17,091 nucleotides of DNA from an uncultured Lachnospiraceae bacterium (GTDB lineage: Bacteria > Bacillota > Clostridia > Lachnospirales > Lachnospiraceae): NCBI GenBank assembly GCA_910587895.1, contig CAJUOE010000204.1, positions 1 through 17,091 of the forward strand, read 5' to 3'. A program made the position numbers and the translations under genes. Positions within the stretch are counted from its first letter, which is position 1; each line of letters starts with the position of its first letter. Of the stretch, positions 13,401-17,091 are shown one piece after another. The notes under the pieces are model-generated. The model was given only the letters and a program-made list of their open reading frames with translations, was not told where the DNA came from and searched no databases.

Positions 13401-13905
13401 CAAAAAAGTTTACGGTAGCAAAGGATTTACCTTGCAGGCCAAAGGGCAGGGAGCAATTACTTATACATCCAATGCGCCCAAAGTGGTAACTGTCGGCAAT
13501 ACGGATGGCAAGGTCAGCATCAAAGGCTGTGGGAAAGCAGTCATTACCGTTACTGCTGCCGGAAACAGCGAATATAAACCGGCAACCAAAACGGTTACCG
13601 TGACGGTTACGCCGAAGAAGGCGACGCTTAACAGCGTGAAATCCACAGCCAGGAAAACGATCGCTGTCAAGTGGAAGAGGGATGCGAAAGCAGACGGCTA
13701 TCAGATTCAGTATTCCACCAGCAAAAAATTTAAGGGTGCAAAGACCGTAGATATTAAGAAGAACCGTACGACGAGCACGAAAATCAAAAAGAACCTGAAA
13801 GCCGGGAAGAAATATTATGTCCGGGTGCGCGCGTACAAGAAAAATGGCAAGTCCAAGATATGTGGAAACTACAGCAAAGTGAAATATGTGAAGGTAAAAA
13901 AATAA
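10489..13905 (+). CDS. Secreted multidomain glycoside hydrolase, GH39-like, with carbohydrate-binding, Big-like and Fn3-like modules
   Basis: The 1138-residue protein starts with a signal peptide (KKLMAFALAASMVVPSVPSLAA; cleavage near residue 28). Residues about 45-460 form a GH-A clan type catalytic region. FNEPND places the likely acid/base at E176, and LFVNETVN the likely nucleophile at E280, spacing close to GH39 enzymes (beta-xylosidase or iduronidase type). Next come a CBM-like module from about 478 (TYEAEDAAMIGG) to 635, a weaker one at about 640-765, and another from about 774 (VEAENCVLTG) to 943. Then a Big-like domain (about 961-1041) and a lysine-rich Fn3-like end (1042-1138) follow. 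No sortase motif or membrane anchor is seen, so it is probably released or held by wall binding. The substrate, perhaps a plant or host glycan, is not evident. AAGGAGG precedes the ATG. It stands as a single gene, since the next promoter starts nine bases after its stop. Confidence 0.82.
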   Translation: MKTGMFKKLMAFALAASMVVPSVPSLAAQQGGAQEQAEAVDDSRAVDKTATLHFDADPANSKAEVFHGSTGFLYGVSEVGVPSADLLSAISPKILVQKAAGGQQHPSGDGYRLTPFLRECGVENIQVYLQDYYLQWPYESKGIDDYQEKVQAIVEKMIEGKTEEEIAAYSFVLFNEPNDIWYRGQLTTFLNDWLTIYNTVKEINPNLKVAGPNFSVYDGDAYRSFFAFCQKNDCLPEYITWHELQKDKLASFKSHCDQVREYVDVYYVDSDIEPILFVNETVNFDDVGNPGALVNWLSIFDEEDVYASLPYWGLANSMNELAADTNKPNGAWWVYKWYAQMTGKKTPLKLENIDGPGAYGRLYGLTSVDDDAGFAYSLFGGQKGAQTVSIENITSTKTFRDADKAHVKLYSTKFTGHHGFADEIPVEFEGNIAFTGDDLVFTVPDAELMDAFYAVITPAVGEQTSTIASYEKNWEQTYEAEDAAMIGGAKAYTKTNGTDLARSNRAEVGSLDTEEDGVEFTVDVPKDGKYRMNIYYSSQAPQVDPQTLAYVASGGQNRAIGALCTHTLTVDGGEPQELVYDSTVKWGYYNYKTVYLELEEGQHKLKIMYKGESQKGKELNSILCALLDKIDLTFMENEQAVIQIEPEELAASQRGFVLSRQGSYSGAGSLSGSGTFDFYVCAPRDGYYTLGTAGSGTATLSKSRVNYALDARAESKVSVDWMELFQFKLGNQDAGKVYLTAGINHLRMSGNGLVLDFLTFTEEAGLTADKSDTVEAENCVLTGSGIFDDEEEYPYLLGSVEVPEVIAKQTASGGKAVEGFRGGNDNCLTLRVNAAEAGDYKLSVFYSNNEPAPVMKTQEGKNYVHPYNTDLVERYMQISVNNETPKTVYFRNTFCWDTYRNTIIDVKLQNGENVITFTNDNSYKFSQLQDDFTPRMDKFVIAPAKIAGAPEEVVNPPVKKENAISGIASDIKKVYGSKGFTLQAKGQGAITYTSNAPKVVTVGNTDGKVSIKGCGKAVITVTAAGNSEYKPATKTVTVTVTPKKATLNSVKSTARKTIAVKWKRDAKADGYQIQYSTSKKFKGAKTVDIKKNRTTSTKIKKNLKAGKKYYVRVRAYKKNGKSKICGNYSKVKYVKVKK

Positions 13906-13913
13906 AAAAACGC

Positions 13914-13942
13914 TTGACAAATTGAAAAAAGAGCGATATGAT
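13914..13942 (+). promoter_or_regulatory. Promoter of the aspS-gat operon
   Basis: TTGACA (13914-13919) and TATGAT (13937-13942) are separated by exactly 17 nt, a near-consensus sigma-A promoter. Transcription would start at about 13949, just at the base of the T-box leader. Confidence 0.9.
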
Positions 13943-13948
13943 GTTCAA

Positions 13949-14267
13949 AATCAAAACATTAGCAAGTTAAAGCGATGAAGGAGACTCTTGTCTTCAGAGG
14001 CCGACAGGAATATGGCGTCACCGACTGAGAGCGCCATTGGGAAGAGAAGATAAAGGGAACACTCTGGAGCAGACTGGTTGAATGTCTGTCCGGTATTACA
14101 AAATATGCAGGCAGAAGGTAGGTCAGTACGTCCATGCACGTTACGCATAAGAGTGGGGAAGGGATTCAGGCATTGCCTGTATAGTTTCATTCTTTCTCAA
14201 AGCGGGTGGTACCGCGGATAATCAGTTTATTCGCCCCGGGATACTAAAATTGTATTCCGGGGTTTTT
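13949..14267 (+). promoter_or_regulatory. T-box riboswitch leader, aspartate-specific
   Basis: A leader of about 320 nt ends in the invariant T-box sequence, GGGTGGTACCGCGG at 14204-14217, which pairs with the uncharged tRNA acceptor end. Stem I is visible around 13975-14040. Within it GGCG (14014-14017) pairs with CGCC, and the specifier loop reads ACCGACTGAGAG, giving GAC (14023-14025) as the specifier codon for aspartate. Binding of uncharged tRNA(Asp) favours the antiterminator and lets transcription continue into aspS. The competing terminator is listed separately. Confidence 0.93.
14234..14267 (+). terminator. T-box intrinsic terminator
   Basis: CCCCGGGATAC (14234-14244) and GTATTCCGGGG (14252-14262) form an 11-bp stem with a wobble, followed directly by TTTTT (14263-14267). 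It forms when tRNA(Asp) is charged and shuts off the operon. Confidence 0.92.
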
Positions 14268-14306
14268 CATGTCCTGGAATACCATATCAGAAAAGGAGTG
14301 ACCATT

Positions 14307-16052
14307 ATGAGCAACAGTTACAGAGACATCACATTAGACAGGGTAAGCGAGGACGATATCGGAAAGACGGTGCGCGTGGCAGGATGGGTAGAAAATATCC
14401 GCGACCACGGCGGAGTTTCCTTTGTCGATTTGAGAGACATGTATGCAGTGATGCAAGTGGTAATCCGCGATGGAAAGCTGTTAGAAGGCATCCGCAGGGA
14501 GCAGGCGATTTCTGTCCGGGGACTGATTGAAAAGAGAGATGAGGAGACGTATAATCCCAAAATTCCTACCGGGACGATTGAACTGGACGCCGGAGAAGTT
14601 GATATTTTAGGGGAAGTCTATACGACGCTGCCATTTGAAGTTATGACGAGCAAAGAGGTGCGGGAGGATGTGCGCCTCAAGTATCGTTACCTTGATTTGC
14701 GCAACCAGAAAGTAAAAGAGAATATCTTGTTTCGCTCGAAAGTGATTGCTTTTCTGCGTGAGAAAATGACTGAGATGGGATTTGTGGAAATTCAGACGCC
14801 GATTTTATGCGTGTCTTCACCGGAAGGCGCACGGGATTATATCGTGCCTTCCCGGAAATACAAAGGAAAATTTTATGCGCTGCCCCAGGCGCCCCAGCAA
14901 TATAAACAGCTTTTGATGGTGTCTGGATTTGATAAATATTTTCAGATTGCCCCCTGTTTCCGTGATGAAGATGCGAGGGCGGACCGTTCCCCGGGAGAAT
15001 TTTACCAGCTCGATTTTGAGATGAGTTTCGCAACGCAGGAAGATGTGTTCCAGGTTGGGGAGGAAGTGCTTGCGGCAGCATTTGAGAAATTTGCGCCAAA
15101 AGGAAGCAGTGTGACGCAGACGCCGTTCCCCATTATCAGTTACAAACAGGCAATGCTGGAGTTTGGCACGGACAAACCCGATTTGCGCAATCCCCTGCGC
15201 ATTGTGGACGTGACAGAATTTTTCCAGAAATGCAGTTTTAAGCCATTCCTGGGAAAGACGGTGCGGGCAATCCGTGTACATGCGGAAATGTCCAAAGGAT
15301 TTCATGAGAAACTTCTGAAATTTGCCACCGGAATCGGCATGGGCGGACTTGGCTACCTGGAAGTCATGGAAGATGGCAGTTATAAGGGGCCGATTGACAA
15401 ATTCATTCCCGCAGAGCTGAAAGAGGAATTCCGGACGCTTGCAGGGCTTGAGACGGGAGATACGATTTTCTTCATGGCGGATAAGGAGGCGCGCGCCGCT
15501 TACTATGCAGGCATGATCCGCACGGAGCTTGGGGAGAAACTGGATTTGCTGGAGAAAAATGCATATCGTTTCTGCTACGTCAACGATTTTCCAATGTTCG
15601 AGCGGGATCCGCAGACGAAAGAGATTGGATTTACGCACAACCCGTTTTCGATGCCGCAGGGCGGTCTTGAGGCTCTCAATGAGAAGGAGCCGCTTGATAT
15701 CCTGGCATATCAATACGACATTGTCTGCAACGGCGTGGAGCTTTCGTCGGGAGCCGTGCGCAACCATGATTTGCAGATTATGGAGAAGTCGTTTGAGATT
15801 GCCGGCTATGACAGGGAAGTGTTGAAGAACAAATTTGGAGCGTTGTACAACGCATTTCAGTTTGGCGCGCCGCCTCACGCAGGGATGGCGCCGGGCATTG
15901 ACCGTATGTTGATGCTGCTGAAGGGAGAAGAGAATATCCGTGAGGTGATTGCCTTCCCCATGAACGGAAACGCGCAGGATCTGATGTGTGGCGCGCCAAA
16001 TGAGGTGACCGAACAGCAGCTTCGCGAAGTGCATATCAAGGTGCGGGATTAG
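14307..16052 (+). CDS. aspS: Aspartyl-tRNA synthetase, bacterial type
   Basis: The chosen ATG (14307) has AAAGGAG eight to nine bases upstream. Earlier in-frame codons fall inside the T-box terminator and are not used. The 581-residue protein has an N-terminal OB-fold anticodon-binding domain (AGWVENIRDHGGVSFVDLRD at 25-44), class II motif 2 (CFRDEDARADRSPGEF, with R219), a GAD insertion typical of bacterial AspRS (about 285-410) and motif 3 (GAPPHAGMAPGIDR, ending at R533). It charges tRNA with aspartate. H34 is at the position where, from what I recall, non-discriminating enzymes such as that of Pseudomonas have His and E. coli has Leu. With gatC and gatA just downstream, the enzyme probably also makes Asp-tRNA(Asn) for amidation. 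Control is by the Asp-specific T-box. Confidence 0.96.
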   Translation: MSNSYRDITLDRVSEDDIGKTVRVAGWVENIRDHGGVSFVDLRDMYAVMQVVIRDGKLLEGIRREQAISVRGLIEKRDEETYNPKIPTGTIELDAGEVDILGEVYTTLPFEVMTSKEVREDVRLKYRYLDLRNQKVKENILFRSKVIAFLREKMTEMGFVEIQTPILCVSSPEGARDYIVPSRKYKGKFYALPQAPQQYKQLLMVSGFDKYFQIAPCFRDEDARADRSPGEFYQLDFEMSFATQEDVFQVGEEVLAAAFEKFAPKGSSVTQTPFPIISYKQAMLEFGTDKPDLRNPLRIVDVTEFFQKCSFKPFLGKTVRAIRVHAEMSKGFHEKLLKFATGIGMGGLGYLEVMEDGSYKGPIDKFIPAELKEEFRTLAGLETGDTIFFMADKEARAAYYAGMIRTELGEKLDLLEKNAYRFCYVNDFPMFERDPQTKEIGFTHNPFSMPQGGLEALNEKEPLDILAYQYDIVCNGVELSSGAVRNHDLQIMEKSFEIAGYDREVLKNKFGALYNAFQFGAPPHAGMAPGIDRMLMLLKGEENIREVIAFPMNGNAQDLMCGAPNEVTEQQLREVHIKVRD

Positions 16053-16151
16053 GGAAAATAGATGATGATGTGAGAATAGATGCAGAAATTCAGAGATAGA
16101 GACGTATCGTAAATGTGTGGTAAATGAAAATGGAGAATCAGGAGGAATAAG

Positions 16152-16460
16152 ATGGCAGGAGAAACCGGGAAAAATGTAATTTCGGATGAGACGATGGAGT
16201 ATGTAGGCATCCTTGCCAAACTGGATTTGTCCGAAGAAGAAAGACAGGCGGCAAAGAAAGATATGGAGCGAATGCTGGATTATATTGACACACTCAATGA
16301 GTTAAATACAGAGGGGATTGAGCCGATGTCCCATGTCTTTTCCATGAACAATGTGTTCCGTGAGGATGTGGTGGAAAATGAGGACGGCGGCGAAGAGACG
16401 CTTGCAAATGCGCCGGAGCGCAGGGACAGGGCTTTTGTCGTGCCCAAAACGGTTGATTAG
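16152..16460 (+). CDS. gatC: Asp-tRNA(Asn)/Glu-tRNA(Gln) amidotransferase subunit C
   Basis: GatC is the small clamp subunit that binds GatA and GatB together in the GatCAB transamidosome. The 102-residue length is typical. Family features are visible: YVGILAKLDLSEEE near the N-terminus, the helix DMERMLDYIDTLNELNTEGIEPMSHV, and the ending FREDVV followed by LANAPERRDRAFVVPKTVD. The ATG at 16152 has an AGGAGG box. It follows aspS by 99 nt with no terminator seen, and precedes gatA by 45 nt, so all are probably on the T-box-controlled transcript. That layout ties amidotransferase supply to tRNA(Asp) charging. Confidence 0.96.
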   Translation: MAGETGKNVISDETMEYVGILAKLDLSEEERQAAKKDMERMLDYIDTLNELNTEGIEPMSHVFSMNNVFREDVVENEDGGEETLANAPERRDRAFVVPKTVD

Positions 16461-16505
16461 CGCCGCGTGCCGCAAAGGCAAATGCGCAGCAAAAGGAGGT
16501 AAGGA

Positions 16506-17091
16506 ATGAGTCTTTTATCATTGACAGCCGTAGAGCTGGGGAAAAAAATCAAAGCCGGGGAAATATCGGTGGAAGAGGCAGTGAAGACGTCGCTGGCTGC
16601 AATCGAAAAAAAAGAGCCGCTGATCAACAGTTTTGTGACAGTGGATGGGGAAAATGCGCTGAAACGTGCCGCAGAAGTTCAGAAACAAATTGATGATGGA
16701 AAATTGACAGGGCCGCTTGCCGGGGTTCCGGTGGCAATCAAGGATAATCTCTGTACGAAGGGATTGCTCACGACATGCAGCTCAAAGATTTTATATAACT
16801 TTATCCCCACGTATACGGCGGAGGCTGTAAGAAACCTTGAGAAGGCGGGCGCAGTCGTCCTTGGCAAGACGAATATGGATGAATTTGCCATGGGAAGCAC
16901 CACTGAGACTTCCGCTTATGGGGCGACCAAAAACCCATGGAACACAGGGCATGTCCCGGGCGGTTCATCCGGCGGTAGCTGTGCGGCAGTCGCGGCGGAG
17001 GAAGTCTGTTATGCGCTTGGATTCCAGATAGAATATGAGGAGGAGAACAGATGGCGCATAGCGGGAGTGCCGGCTATGCTGAAGGATTCCG
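16506..17091 (+). pseudogene. gatA: Amidotransferase subunit A, partial and diverging before the catalytic serine
   Basis: The ATG at 16506 follows AAAAGGAGGTAAGGA. Residues 1-172 are a normal GatA N-terminus: GPLAGVPVAIKDN with catalytic K79, VLGKTNMDEFAMGSTTE, and PGGSSGGSCAAVAA with the cis-serine S154. GatA should then continue with SDTGGSIRQP, bearing the nucleophile at residue 178. Instead, from 17022 the frame reads FQIEYEEENRWRIAGVP and no longer resembles the family, although it remains open to the window end. In another frame this tail has a GAGGAGG box and an ATG at 17051. GatA is the amidase that releases ammonia from glutamine for tRNA amidation and is normally essential where GlnRS or AsnRS is missing. 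A real truncation would therefore imply another gatA copy elsewhere; a misjoin at the sequence end is at least as likely. Confidence 0.75.

Noticed and set aside
14817..16034. 405-codon minus-strand reading frame
   Set aside because: It is a shadow of aspS, which is unambiguous on the plus strand.

Overview
The window looks like a chromosomal segment of a low-to-mid GC Gram-positive anaerobe of the class Clostridia, most likely family Lachnospiraceae. This rests on strong GGAGG-type ribosome binding sites, a T-box leader on aspS, an aspS-gatC-gatA operon, a large secreted glycosidase with a lysine-rich tail, and accessory protein families typical of that group. The assignment is an inference from gene content; no marker rRNA is present.

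Layout. Positions 1-360 hold a C-terminal fragment of a molybdopterin formate dehydrogenase on the minus strand, cut off abruptly at its N-terminal side. An intact inositol-monophosphatase-family gene follows (510-1301, own promoter). From about 1.3 to 6.3 kb lies an AT-rich accessory stretch that reads like a graveyard of defence and mobile genes: a decayed DUF1016/YhcG-type nuclease (1405-1736), unrecognised AT-rich frames (1743-2491), a tight three-gene cassette ending in a DUF4160-like gene (2600-3432), the N-terminal stub of a tyrosine integrase (3529-3771), and a type III toxin-antitoxin locus (3786-4434). Next come a low-molecular-weight phosphotyrosine phosphatase and a small lipoprotein, both on the minus strand. 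They are bounded on the far side by a second, inverted copy of the antitoxin promoter and terminal RNA hairpin (6029-6119).

The most interesting element is the type III toxin-antitoxin locus. A sigma-A-like promoter is followed by three degenerate repeats of about 48 nt, each opening with GTAAATG and each able to form a short hairpin. About 40 nt further on is a gene whose product matches the ToxN/AbiQ/CptN endoribonuclease superfamily. The toxin is broken by a frameshift and an apparent internal deletion of about 25 codons, while the RNA array looks intact. The inverted second copy keeps the promoter and one RNA unit but has no toxin; a lipoprotein gene lies downstream instead.

From 6.3 kb rightwards the sequence looks like core genome with few disruptions: a DUF5713-like gene, an ECF sigma factor overlapping its probable membrane-anchored regulator, a TtcA-like tRNA thiolase with its own promoter, a ThiF/MoeB/HesA-type E1 enzyme, a 1138-residue secreted GH39-like glycosidase with carbohydrate-binding, Big-like and Fn3-like modules, and then the T-box(Asp)-aspS-gatC-gatA translation operon. 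AspRS carries a His at the position associated with relaxed tRNA specificity, which fits the adjacent amidotransferase genes (Asp-tRNA(Asn) and/or Glu-tRNA(Gln) transamidation). The gatA reading frame departs from family sequence at about 17022, before its catalytic serine, suggesting a rearrangement or a misjoin at the window edge.
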